A program made the position numbers and the translations under genes. From contig NC_014011.1 of assembly GCF_000025885.1 (NCBI RefSeq), positions 744,001 through 808,000 on the forward strand: a stretch of DNA of 64,000 bases, read 5' to 3'. The notes beneath the pieces are model-generated. The model worked only from the letters and a program-made list of their open reading frames with translations. It did not search any database and had not been told where the DNA came from. The DNA is from Aminobacterium colombiense DSM 12261 (GTDB lineage: Bacteria > Synergistota > Synergistia > Synergistales > Aminobacteriaceae). This document shows positions 26,051-35,141 of this stretch, piece after piece; position 1 is the first letter of the stretch; each line of letters starts with the position of its first letter.

Positions 26051-29000
26051 TTGCTTTGGGATATTAGAGATGAAATGTGGAAGAGTGGGGAGCAGGTACA
26101 TCTCCCTGTCGATGGAGGAGCACGCGCGTGGATATTAGGTGGGGCTTCTGTGCCTCTTCTTGTGGTTTTTTCAGATCAACGCCAAGCTGAGGATTTTGTA
26201 TCAGACTTTGAAAATCTATGGGAAGGGGAGATAGTTCGACTTCTTTATGAACTCCCTCTCAGTGTTGAGGGGGTACGTAATAAATCTTTGCTCTTGCAAA
26301 GAGGAGAAACTCTATCTAAGTGGAAACAAGAAAAAGGCATCCTTGCTACTTCTCCAGGAGGGTTGCTTTCCCCTTTCTTAACAGGAGAAGGTGTTTTCCC
26401 ATTAAGAAGGGAAATGGGTGAGGAAAGGGGACGTCTTCTTCGTTGGCTAGAAGTCGCCGGGTATGAACGAGTCGATCTTGTGTGGACCCCAGGACAATAT
26501 GTTGTTAGAGGGTTTATTGTAGATATCTATGATCCTGCCTATGCTCTTCCGATTCGGATAGAGTTCTTTGATGAAATAGTCGAAAGCATTCGTTCCTTTC
26601 ATCCCCAAAGCCAGATGAGTGCCGCAACCCTTGATGAAATAGAGATCCATAGCATAACGGCGGCCCGCGAGAAAAAACTGGAAGAAATGATTCCAGACTC
26701 TTGCCATACAGTGCTTTTCGAGCCCTCGCAAATTGAGAATAAAGCGGAGTCATACCGATGGCTATGGGAGGATCTGCGACACAAGGCGGAAGTTTCCTCC
26801 CTCAGCACGTGGCCTGATTTTTCATTGTCTCTACTTACAAATAAACCTAAAATTCGTATTAGCGCGGCTGTTGCCCGTTCTCGACTAGCATTGCCTATCC
26901 AGGAGTGCCCCCATTTCAGGGGAGATATGGATAAATTCCGATGGAATTGTCAGTACTGGAGGCAAGAAGGTTATTCTATCCATCTTATTTCCTCGGGAAC
27001 CTCCCTTCAAAATGATAATGACCTAAAGGACAAGCTCGTTTTTCATAAGGGGTCACTTTCAAAGGGATTTATAGATGAATATCGAAAAATAGTATTAATC
27101 TCAGATTTTGAAATAGGGGGGCTCAGTCTCTCTCCACACAGCAAGCCATGGAGAGCTCTCCCTATGGACTGGAAAGAACGCCTTACCGAAAATCAGTTAG
27201 TAGTTCACGAAGATTATGGTGTAGCGGTGTACAGGGGGGTAGAAGAGGTTGCCTCAGGAGGGGAACGATTTGATTCTCTAATTCTTGAGTTTGCCAATAA
27301 ACAAAGGTTGCTTGTACCCTTTATGCAAATTTATAAGATAGATCCCCTGCCCGAAGAAGCAACTGCAGAAACAGTGCTTGACTCTTTACGGGGGACACGA
27401 TGGAAAAAGGCAGTTGAAAAAACAAGAGAACGAGTAAGAGAAGAAGTAAAGAATCTCGTTCGTCTTTATGCTCGCAGGGAACTCTTAAAAGGATATGCTT
27501 TCCCAGTGGCATCAGAGATTTATAGACACTTTGTAGAGGCTTTCCCCTACGTTGAAACGCCAGATCAGCTTCGTGCGGAGCAAGAGATATTGCAGGATAT
27601 GGAAAGCTCACATCCTATGGACAGACTATTAGTAGGAGATGTGGGGTTCGGGAAAACAGAAATTGCTATGCGTGCTGCTTTTAAGGCATCAGAAGCAGGG
27701 AAGCAGGTAGTAGTACTTGTGCCTACTACAATTCTCGCACAACAACACTATCATACTTTTCGAAGCCGTATGGCGGGTTTTCCTATTAGAGTTGAGGTTT
27801 TATCACGCTTTGTTTCAACATCGAGGCAAAAACGTATTTTAGAAGACACTAAAAAAGGGCTGGTGGATATTCTTATTGGGACACAGCGTTTGCTCCAGAA
27901 AGACATTGAATTTAAAGATCTCGGACTTCTAATTATCGATGAAGAGCATCGTTTCGGGGTTATGCATAAAGAAAAGCTTAAAGATACAAGGGAGGGACTA
28001 GACGTTTTAACGCTTTCCGCGACTCCCATTCCGCGGACCTTATCTCTTTCATTACGTGGATTGCGAAGTTTTTCTATAATTTCAACTCCTCCTTATAACA
28101 GGGTACCAGTCTTAACAATGGTGGGGCCAAGAAAAAAGAATCTTATCCACCGGGCTGTGTTGCAAGAATTAAATAGAGGGGGACAGGTTTTCTTTGTGTC
28201 TAACCGGATTAATCGCCTTAAGGGAAAATACGAAGAACTGAAAATAATGTTTCCAGAGGCTAGAATAAGTATGGCCCATGGACAGATGGCTGAAAAAGAT
28301 CTTGAAAGAACAATGTTAGATTTTTACAATGGCAACCTGGACATTCTCGTGTGTACGACTATTGTAGAAAGTGGTCTTGACATCCCTAGGGCTAATACCC
28401 TTATCGTTGATGACGCTCAAGAACTTGGTCTTGCGCAGATGTATCAGCTCAGGGGACGGGTTGGACGGAGGGAAGAAGGTGCATACGCTTATTTCCTTTA
28501 CCCTGAAACTATGCCTCTACAGAAAGAAACAATGGAACGTTTCGAGGCTATATCTGCCTTTTCAGACATAGGATCGGGTTATAGCTTAGCCCTCCAGGAT
28601 CTGCAGATAAGGGGAAGTGGCGATATTATAGGAGTGTCACAACATGGACAGGATGAGCGTGTAGGTTATCGTTTTTATTATAAAATGCTTGAGGAGGAAA
28701 TAGCCCGGATCCGGGGAGAGCTTTTTTCTGAAACGCCGGTAGATAGTGAGCTTTCAGGGACTATTCCCTCGACATATATTCCTCAGGATACCATACGTAT
28801 TACTCTTTACAGGCGGTTGCTGAAAAGCAATGACTCGAAGGAGTTGAACCAGTTAAGGAAGGAAATACGAGATCGTTTTGGCCCCCTTCCAGATTCTCTG
28901 ACATACCTTATCGATACAGTAATTGTAAGGATTTCTGGAGCTTCTGCAGGTCTAGCTTCTGTAGTATCAGGGAGTGATAAGACTATAGTCATAATAAAAA

Positions 29001-29152
29001 ATGATCGAATACACCAAAGGCTATGCAGCTTTAAAGGATGGATCAGAACAACAGATCGTATTATTGGTCCAGGGGGTTATAAAGGAATGAGCGACTTATC
29101 AGAAGCGATTTGGTCTCTTCTTTATAAAAATGCTAAAAAAAATGGGGGGTAA
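26051..29152 (+). CDS. mfd: Transcription-repair coupling factor
   Basis: About 1033 residues, shorter than the roughly 1150-1180 of Escherichia or Bacillus Mfd; the loss is in the N-terminal UvrB-like and linker part. An RNAP-interacting domain (LVVHEDYGVAVYRG) precedes a RecG-type translocase: Walker A GDVGFGKT (529-536), DEEH near 630, and SATPIPRTL, then the TRG region (RGRVGRREEGAYAYFLY) and the C-terminal D7 domain. It removes stalled RNA polymerase and recruits UvrA. The start is uncertain: TTG 26051, or ATG 26075, neither with a strong SD. Confidence 0.93.
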   Translation: MLWDIRDEMWKSGEQVHLPVDGGARAWILGGASVPLLVVFSDQRQAEDFVSDFENLWEGEIVRLLYELPLSVEGVRNKSLLLQRGETLSKWKQEKGILATSPGGLLSPFLTGEGVFPLRREMGEERGRLLRWLEVAGYERVDLVWTPGQYVVRGFIVDIYDPAYALPIRIEFFDEIVESIRSFHPQSQMSAATLDEIEIHSITAAREKKLEEMIPDSCHTVLFEPSQIENKAESYRWLWEDLRHKAEVSSLSTWPDFSLSLLTNKPKIRISAAVARSRLALPIQECPHFRGDMDKFRWNCQYWRQEGYSIHLISSGTSLQNDNDLKDKLVFHKGSLSKGFIDEYRKIVLISDFEIGGLSLSPHSKPWRALPMDWKERLTENQLVVHEDYGVAVYRGVEEVASGGERFDSLILEFANKQRLLVPFMQIYKIDPLPEEATAETVLDSLRGTRWKKAVEKTRERVREEVKNLVRLYARRELLKGYAFPVASEIYRHFVEAFPYVETPDQLRAEQEILQDMESSHPMDRLLVGDVGFGKTEIAMRAAFKASEAGKQVVVLVPTTILAQQHYHTFRSRMAGFPIRVEVLSRFVSTSRQKRILEDTKKGLVDILIGTQRLLQKDIEFKDLGLLIIDEEHRFGVMHKEKLKDTREGLDVLTLSATPIPRTLSLSLRGLRSFSIISTPPYNRVPVLTMVGPRKKNLIHRAVLQELNRGGQVFFVSNRINRLKGKYEELKIMFPEARISMAHGQMAEKDLERTMLDFYNGNLDILVCTTIVESGLDIPRANTLIVDDAQELGLAQMYQLRGRVGRREEGAYAYFLYPETMPLQKETMERFEAISAFSDIGSGYSLALQDLQIRGSGDIIGVSQHGQDERVGYRFYYKMLEEEIARIRGELFSETPVDSELSGTIPSTYIPQDTIRITLYRRLLKSNDSKELNQLRKEIRDRFGPLPDSLTYLIDTVIVRISGASAGLASVVSGSDKTIVIIKNDRIHQRLCSFKGWIRTTDRIIGPGGYKGMSDLSEAIWSLLYKNAKKNGG

Positions 29153-29154
29153 AT

Positions 29155-30000
29155 ATGGATATCACAGAGAACTTTTTACTCGGACAACTTGTGGAGATTA
29201 TGTCGCGGCTTAGGTCTCCTGAAGGTTGCCCTTGGGATAGGGAACAAACCTTTGAAAGCTTGAGAAGTCATATAATAGAAGAAGCATATGAACTGGTAGA
29301 AGCCATTACTCAGCAGGATAAAGACGAAATACGGGAAGAAGCGGGAGATGTTTTGCTTCAGATTGTTTTTGTTGCTCAGCTTGCTCAAGAAAAGGGCTTC
29401 TTTGACATTAAAGATGTAATATCTGAAATTTGTGATAAGCTCATACGAAGGCATCCTCACGTTTTTGGCGATGTTAATGTGAGAGGAAGCGCTGATGTTC
29501 TTGTGAATTGGGAGAAAATCAAGGTTCGCGAAAAATCGACCCAAAAACGTGACGATACCTCAATTTTGGCGGGAATTCCCGAGAGTTTGCCGCCTTTATT
29601 AAAAGCATACAGAATTCAATCTAAAGTTTCTCATGTTGGTTTTGATTGGGAGAAAGGTGATATTGCTCCTCTTCTTGGAAAGGTAAGTGAAGAGTTAAGG
29701 GAAGTGGAAGTGGCTACTTTGCGAGAGCAACAACAGGAGATGGAGGAAGAGATAGGCGACCTGTTCTTTGCTGTAGTTAATCTTTCCAGACATTTGGGAG
29801 TGAACCCGGATGTAGCCTTACAGCGTGCAAACAGGAAGTTCGAGTATCGTTTTCGTCAGGTAGAAATAATGATTCATAAAGAAGGAAAAGAATGGTCTGA
29901 TTATGGTTTACAAGAGCTCGAAGTTCTATGGGATAAGGCGAAGAATTTTACCGTTTCAACGAAGCGGCCAAAAAAGGCTTGCGATTCATCATTACAGTAA
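29155..30000 (+). CDS. mazG: Nucleoside triphosphate pyrophosphohydrolase MazG
   Basis: 281 residues with two MazG modules. The first has RSPEGCPWDREQTFESLR and the metal motif HIIEEAYELVEAI with EEAGDVLLQ; the second has EELREVE and EEIGDLFFAVVN. It hydrolyses NTPs to NMP and pyrophosphate and is thought to clean damaged or excess nucleotides. It starts 3 bases after mfd with the SD GGGGGG, so it is part of that operon, as the pth-mfd-mazG order in Firmicutes suggests. Confidence 0.95.
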   Translation: MDITENFLLGQLVEIMSRLRSPEGCPWDREQTFESLRSHIIEEAYELVEAITQQDKDEIREEAGDVLLQIVFVAQLAQEKGFFDIKDVISEICDKLIRRHPHVFGDVNVRGSADVLVNWEKIKVREKSTQKRDDTSILAGIPESLPPLLKAYRIQSKVSHVGFDWEKGDIAPLLGKVSEELREVEVATLREQQQEMEEEIGDLFFAVVNLSRHLGVNPDVALQRANRKFEYRFRQVEIMIHKEGKEWSDYGLQELEVLWDKAKNFTVSTKRPKKACDSSLQ

Positions 30001-30012
30001 TGGGGGCTGTGA

Positions 30013-31494
30013 ATGATAATGAATGAAGAAAAGGGTAAAAACACGGTCAAAATCGGGAAGAATGAGAGAAGCGCAAAGGTTGGAAAGGTTGAGAACTTGA
30101 ATGTTCCGAAGGTGCGCGTAACTGAAACGGCATTGAGAGATGCCCATCAATCTCTTATGGCTACAAGGATGCGTATAGAAGATATGCTCCCTGTAGCTGA
30201 GATGATGGATGAAATAGGGTACCACTCTCTTGAGGTTTGGGGTGGCGCTACTTTCGATTCATGCATGCGTTTCCTTGATGAAGATCCCTGGGAAAGGTTA
30301 AGAGGGCTTCGTAAAATGTTTAAGAAAACGAAGCTCCAGATGCTTCTGAGGGGGCAAAATATTGTAGGATATAGGCATTATGCAGATGATACTGTGCGGG
30401 AATTTGTAAAGAGAGCAGTAGGAAATGGTCTTGATATCATTCGAATATTTGATGCTCTTAATGACTTGAGAAATATGGAAGTTGCAGCAGATCAGGTGAA
30501 AAAAGAAGGGGCCCACCTGCAACTTTCAATTTCCTACACCCTCTCTCCCGTTCACACTTTAACAGCATTTGCAGACCTTTCAGTCAAGATGAAAGAGATG
30601 GGTGCAGATTCTATCTGCATAAAAGATATGGCAGGTCTCTTAAGTCCAGTAGATGCCTCTAAACTGGTAAAAGCCATTAAAAAGAATACAGGACTCCCAG
30701 TTCAGGTCCACTCTCATTACACGAGCGGCATGGCATCTATGGCTTATCTAGCTTCTATTGAAGCTGGTGCAGACGTGGTAGATTGCGCCATATCCCCATT
30801 CTCTATGGGGACAAGCCAGCCTCCTACGGAATCTCTGGTAGCAGCGTTGGCCGGCGGTCCTTATGATACAGGAATGAAACTGGAGAAGCTTGTACCAGTA
30901 GCCAATCACTTTAAACAGATTCGCGAAAAATATAAAGATATCTTTGTGAGCTTGACAGCAGTAGACGTGAATGTTCTTATATATCAGATTCCTGGAGGAA
31001 TGTACTCTAATCTCGAAAGTCAGCTGAAAGAGCAGAACGCGATGAATAGACTCGATGAGGTGTTGCAAGAAGTACCCCGTGTCCGCAAAGAGATGGGTTA
31101 CCCCCCACTCGTAACGCCGACGAGCCAGCTTGTGGGGACTCAGGCTACTCTCAACGTCTTAGTAGGGGAGCGCTGGAAAATTATACCGAAAGAAGTGCGA
31201 AGCTATCTCATGGGATACTACGGCAAACCCCCGGCAGAAGTTGATCCTGAAATTAGAAAGAAAGCCATAGGGGATGAAATGCCCATCACATGCCGTCCCG
31301 GAGAAAAAATTGAACCAGAAATGGAAGAAGCGAAAAAGGCAGTGGAAGCATGGGCTCTTCAGCCGGAAGACGCACTTTCTTACGCATTATTCCCGGCAGT
31401 AGCCAAAGATTTCCTAATGAAAAAATATGCTCAAAAAACAAAAAGGGATATCGGTCTTGAAACACTAGTTGATGGAACCGGTTATCCCGTATAG
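30013..31494 (+). CDS. Biotin-dependent carboxyltransferase subunit (OadA/PycB type)
   Basis: 493 residues. It has the carboxyltransferase TIM barrel of oxaloacetate decarboxylase alpha, pyruvate carboxylase B and transcarboxylase 5S: VTETALRDAHQSLMATRM, EVWGGATFD, LLRGQNIVGYRHYAD, the carboxylated-Lys region CIKDMAGLLSP, and the metal HSHYTSGMA, followed by the conserved PLVTPTSQLVGTQA. The chain ends at DIGLETLVDGTGYPV with no biotinyl MKM domain, so a separate carrier protein is needed. Substrate cannot be chosen. ATG 30013 follows GGGGGCTGTGA. Confidence 0.88.
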   Translation: MIMNEEKGKNTVKIGKNERSAKVGKVENLNVPKVRVTETALRDAHQSLMATRMRIEDMLPVAEMMDEIGYHSLEVWGGATFDSCMRFLDEDPWERLRGLRKMFKKTKLQMLLRGQNIVGYRHYADDTVREFVKRAVGNGLDIIRIFDALNDLRNMEVAADQVKKEGAHLQLSISYTLSPVHTLTAFADLSVKMKEMGADSICIKDMAGLLSPVDASKLVKAIKKNTGLPVQVHSHYTSGMASMAYLASIEAGADVVDCAISPFSMGTSQPPTESLVAALAGGPYDTGMKLEKLVPVANHFKQIREKYKDIFVSLTAVDVNVLIYQIPGGMYSNLESQLKEQNAMNRLDEVLQEVPRVRKEMGYPPLVTPTSQLVGTQATLNVLVGERWKIIPKEVRSYLMGYYGKPPAEVDPEIRKKAIGDEMPITCRPGEKIEPEMEEAKKAVEAWALQPEDALSYALFPAVAKDFLMKKYAQKTKRDIGLETLVDGTGYPV

Positions 31495-31510
31495 AGGATT
31501 AGAAAAATAT

Positions 31511-32509
31511 ATGAATGAAAATCATTTGAAAGAGTCGGAAATGGGCACCTATTCTCAGACAATGGTGGTTTCTGATCAGGATATTATGGAACGCCTTGCA
31601 GGAAATAACGATGAAAACTTTCGTGTTATTGAAGAACGTTTTCCCGTGCGTCTTGTAGTTCGAGGAGAGCAAATCACGGTACAAGGGCCTGATAATGACG
31701 TTGTTCAGACTGTATTTCGTTACCTTGAAGAACTTTTTAAGGTGGCAAAACAGGGGCATCAAATATTAGTTGCTGATGTTCGGTATGGTATGGATATGAT
31801 CGCTGTGGAGGGGAAGGCAGATCTTGCCCCCCTCTACAATGATGTTATTTGTACAACAGCGAGAGGCAAGCCTGTTCGCCCTAAGACGGGTGGCCAGAAA
31901 CTGTACATAGAGGCTATGCGTGCTCACGATATCGTTTTTGCTATAGGCCCGGCAGGAACAGGCAAGACATACCTGGCCGTATGTCATGGAGTGGCCATGT
32001 TAAAAGCTGGAGCCATCAGTCGCATTGTTCTTGTGCGTCCAGCAGTGGAAGCTGGTGAAAGTCTTGGATATTTGCCAGGGGATCTTAGAGAAAAAGTTGA
32101 GCCTTACGTTCGGCCTCTTTATGATGCTTTTTACGATCTTTTTTCGCCAGAGCGTTTTTTGCGATATATAGATAAAAATGTTATAGAAATAGCTCCCCTT
32201 GCTTACATGAGAGGAAGGACCTTGAATGATAGTTTTATCATTCTCGATGAGGCTCAGAATACAACGCCTGAGCAGATGAAAATGTTTTTAACCCGTCTTG
32301 GTTTCGGATCTAAGGCAGTGGTGACAGGAGATATTACCCAGATAGATCTCCCTTCTGGGAAAAAGTCAGGCTTAATTCAAGTGAGAGAAATTCTGGAGGG
32401 GATAAAAGGAATTGCCTTTCTTGAGCTTACCAACCGCGATGTGGTACGCCACGAAATAGTACAACGAGTGGTTAGGGCGTATGAAGAATATGAAAATAGG
32501 AAGCAGTAA
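31511..32509 (+). CDS. PhoH-family ATPase
   Basis: 332 residues from ATG 31511. This start avoids overlap with the preceding gene; ATG 31472 inside that gene is in frame too. An N-terminal KH-like region (FRVIEERFPVRLVVRGEQI) precedes the PhoH core: Walker A GPAGTGKTYLA, the conserved VRPAVEAGESLGYLPGDL, and Walker B FIILDEAQNTTPEQMKMFL. The role may be in RNA metabolism, inferred from the conserved placement next to ybeY and pgpH. The end overlaps possible pgpH starts. Confidence 0.92.
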   Translation: MNENHLKESEMGTYSQTMVVSDQDIMERLAGNNDENFRVIEERFPVRLVVRGEQITVQGPDNDVVQTVFRYLEELFKVAKQGHQILVADVRYGMDMIAVEGKADLAPLYNDVICTTARGKPVRPKTGGQKLYIEAMRAHDIVFAIGPAGTGKTYLAVCHGVAMLKAGAISRIVLVRPAVEAGESLGYLPGDLREKVEPYVRPLYDAFYDLFSPERFLRYIDKNVIEIAPLAYMRGRTLNDSFIILDEAQNTTPEQMKMFLTRLGFGSKAVVTGDITQIDLPSGKKSGLIQVREILEGIKGIAFLELTNRDVVRHEIVQRVVRAYEEYENRKQ

Positions 32510-32510
32510 T

Positions 32511-34601
32511 TTGAATATTTTTAAAAAAATGAATCGAATAAGCTCAAGAATATCGATGAAGGAAGATGTCTTTCGTTTGACTTCCGTGTTCTTGCTTCTT
32601 TTTTTTGCGGTCCTTCTTATTCTTGCGCGGTGGTTCTTTGATGGCGGGCGGGCCGGCTTTGTACAGGGTCATCCTGCCCCTCGTACTTATCTTGCCATAT
32701 CCCCTATGAAATATATTGATGAAGAGAAGACAAATCTTCTTCGCAGCCGTGTTGAAAGCACTATATCAGGAGTCCTTGTTAAGGATACAGAAGCCATAAA
32801 CACTATGACATCCCAGCTTAAATCTCTTGAAGCAGGAGACTTTCAGGGCGCCATGATTCCTAAGGATCTTATTGCCATTTTACAAGAGATGCCAGAACGA
32901 AGGAGACAAACAACTCTCAAAGCAGTTGCAACTATCGGTTTCCAGTTTCTTATAAAAGAAAACAATGGTGACGAATTTGCGACTCCTGCCCCAGAAAAGC
33001 TTTGGGGGAAAATTGAAGAATTGAACTTCCCGGCAGAGATGAATAATCTTATCTATCAGATTCTGGAAGCTGTCCTTCGACCTGCGGTTAAAATTGACGA
33101 AGAGCTAACACAGGGGCTTCGTAATGATCTGGCCGCAAGCCTCAAACCAATAGAGCAGTATCTCAAGGTTGGGGATGTTATCGTAGAAAAGGGAAAGATC
33201 ATAACTCCTCAGCTCTCTCGTATTCTTCTATCACAAGGATATCTTCAGCAGCAATTCCCATGGAAGATCCTTCTTTTTTCTGCTCTACTAATCCTTTGCT
33301 GGCCTTTTTGGATACAGTTGCCGGCTTTTGCTGCAGGAGGTCGACAAAAATATGAAACAAACGAAATATATATTGCTTGTATAGTAGGGGCCTATTGGTT
33401 TGCTGAATACATTTCTGGTCTGTTGGGAGCCCGGGGAGTGGCTATTATTACTTTGTCAGGTTGGGTATATCTTGTTCTGCCCTTTACTCTTGGTTTCCAG
33501 GTTGTTTTTGGGGCGTCTATTATAGCCTCTATTCTACTGACATCCTTCTCAACATCAGGAATAGTTCTTGTGAGTTTTATGGGCCTGGTGGCAGCTATGA
33601 CGGGGCCTTTTTTCTTAAAAGACGTTCACTCCAGAAGCCATTTATGGAGACAGCTTTTTATCGCAGGCTTGCTTCCTGTCTTTGCTGGAATGTTAGCGCG
33701 ATGGACCATTGCACTAGAAATGTCATGGCAGGTGTTTTTGTTTGCTTGTCTAGGAGAGGCCTTATGGGGTACGGTGGTCATTGCTTTCCTGCCCATCTGG
33801 GAAAACTTTTTTGATATAATGTCACCTCTGCGCCTTATGGAGCTTTCATATCCGACTCAGCCATTGTTGAAAAAACTCCAGATAGAGGCTCCGGGCACAT
33901 ACCATCATTCTCTAATGGTGGGGACATTGGCAGAAACTGCAGCAGATAGACTTGGCATGAATGCATACCTTGTTAGAGCAGGTGCGTATTATCACGATAT
34001 AGGCAAGCTAAGGCGTCCTCACTTTTTTGTTGAAAATCAAATGGAAGGTGAAAATGTTCATGATGAGCTAACTCCGTCTCTTTCTGCCCTTGTTATCATC
34101 GCCCATGTACGAGAGGGTTTGGAAATTGCGGAGGAATATAATTTGCCAGGAAAGCTCCGTCAGTTTATAGCGGAACATCATGGGACTACATGTCTTTCTT
34201 ATTTTTTCCGCAAATCAAGTTCTCAGGGGGAGAAATTACCTCGAGAGCAATTTTGTTATCCTGGGCCAAGACCCTCTAGCAGGGAAACGGCATTGTTAAT
34301 GCTGGCAGATTCGGTAGAAGCAGCTGTCCGAGCAGATCGGCGAAATATTTCGGGGATACAAGACCTGGAAAAGGTTATATCTGGCGTCGTTGAGTCTAAA
34401 GTAGTCGAGGGACAGCTTGACGATGTTGATTTTACTTTAAAAGATTTAGCAGAAATAAAAGAGGCCTTGATCTATGCCCTTCAATCAGTTTATCATGGCC
34501 GTAAGGTTAAAGAAATACAATCGTCAGACGAGAGTAGTCAAAGCCCAACTCCCAGCCAGGGTGAGGGCGGGGAGAATTCTCAAAGCAAACAGGAGGAGTA
34601 A
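32511..34601 (+). CDS. pgpH: 7TM-HD-domain c-di-AMP phosphodiesterase
   Basis: About 696 residues. It matches PgpH/YqfF: one N-terminal helix (LLLFFAVLLILARWFF), a large extracytoplasmic 7TMR-HDED domain, about seven membrane helices (residues 250-460), then an HD domain with HHSLMVGTLAE, YHDIGKLRRPHFF and a later AEHHGTT. It hydrolyses c-di-AMP, so the window holds both a synthase (cdaA) and a phosphodiesterase. TTG 32511 follows AGGAAG by 7 bases; ATG 32481 and ATG 32529 are alternatives. The C-terminus is a Ser/Gln/Glu-rich tail. Confidence 0.92.
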   Translation: MNIFKKMNRISSRISMKEDVFRLTSVFLLLFFAVLLILARWFFDGGRAGFVQGHPAPRTYLAISPMKYIDEEKTNLLRSRVESTISGVLVKDTEAINTMTSQLKSLEAGDFQGAMIPKDLIAILQEMPERRRQTTLKAVATIGFQFLIKENNGDEFATPAPEKLWGKIEELNFPAEMNNLIYQILEAVLRPAVKIDEELTQGLRNDLAASLKPIEQYLKVGDVIVEKGKIITPQLSRILLSQGYLQQQFPWKILLFSALLILCWPFWIQLPAFAAGGRQKYETNEIYIACIVGAYWFAEYISGLLGARGVAIITLSGWVYLVLPFTLGFQVVFGASIIASILLTSFSTSGIVLVSFMGLVAAMTGPFFLKDVHSRSHLWRQLFIAGLLPVFAGMLARWTIALEMSWQVFLFACLGEALWGTVVIAFLPIWENFFDIMSPLRLMELSYPTQPLLKKLQIEAPGTYHHSLMVGTLAETAADRLGMNAYLVRAGAYYHDIGKLRRPHFFVENQMEGENVHDELTPSLSALVIIAHVREGLEIAEEYNLPGKLRQFIAEHHGTTCLSYFFRKSSSQGEKLPREQFCYPGPRPSSRETALLMLADSVEAAVRADRRNISGIQDLEKVISGVVESKVVEGQLDDVDFTLKDLAEIKEALIYALQSVYHGRKVKEIQSSDESSQSPTPSQGEGGENSQSKQEE

Positions 34602-34604
34602 TAC

Positions 34605-35141
34605 GTGAAGGTTCATTTATGCTTAGACAGTGTGGATGATGGAGAATCCGAAAGTATTAGGGCCCTCAGAAAACTTGAGGGCTGTGAGGAAGTGTTGGAG
34701 CGGGTTGTTCAGCGTCTTTTTCAGGGGAGATACGAAAACCAGCAAGCAGAAGTATCTATTTCTATAGTTTCAACCACGGAAATGCAGGAAATTAATAGGG
34801 AATACAGAGGAATAGACCAGCCAACAGATGTCCTTTCTTTCCCCATGTGGGAAGAGGGAGAAGAGTTTTGCCCCCCCAGCGGATGGGAGATGCTTCCTTT
34901 GGGCGACATACTCATTTGTGAAGAAGTGGTCAGGGAGAATGCAAGGCAAAACAACGTTTCGTATATAGAAGAGCTGTACCTGATAGTAGCCCACGGTTTT
35001 CTTCACCTCTTAGGTATAGACCATGATACCGTCGAAAAACAGGAGATGATGTGGTCTCTCCAATCAATAATTCGTGACGAATGGCTTTTGGCTCTCAATA
35101 AGATTCAAAGTGACTCCCCCATTGAAGGAGGATTGATTTGA
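34605..35141 (+). CDS. ybeY: Endoribonuclease YbeY
   Basis: 178 residues. It is a metal-dependent RNase for 16S rRNA maturation and ribosome quality control. The zinc motif H3xH5xH is present as HGFLHLLGIDHD, and TDVLSFPM is the second family block. GTG 34605 has the SD AGGAGG 8 bases upstream. The stop overlaps the corC-like start by four bases, so translation is coupled along phoH-pgpH-ybeY-corC. Confidence 0.96.
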   Translation: MKVHLCLDSVDDGESESIRALRKLEGCEEVLERVVQRLFQGRYENQQAEVSISIVSTTEMQEINREYRGIDQPTDVLSFPMWEEGEEFCPPSGWEMLPLGDILICEEVVRENARQNNVSYIEELYLIVAHGFLHLLGIDHDTVEKQEMMWSLQSIIRDEWLLALNKIQSDSPIEGGLI

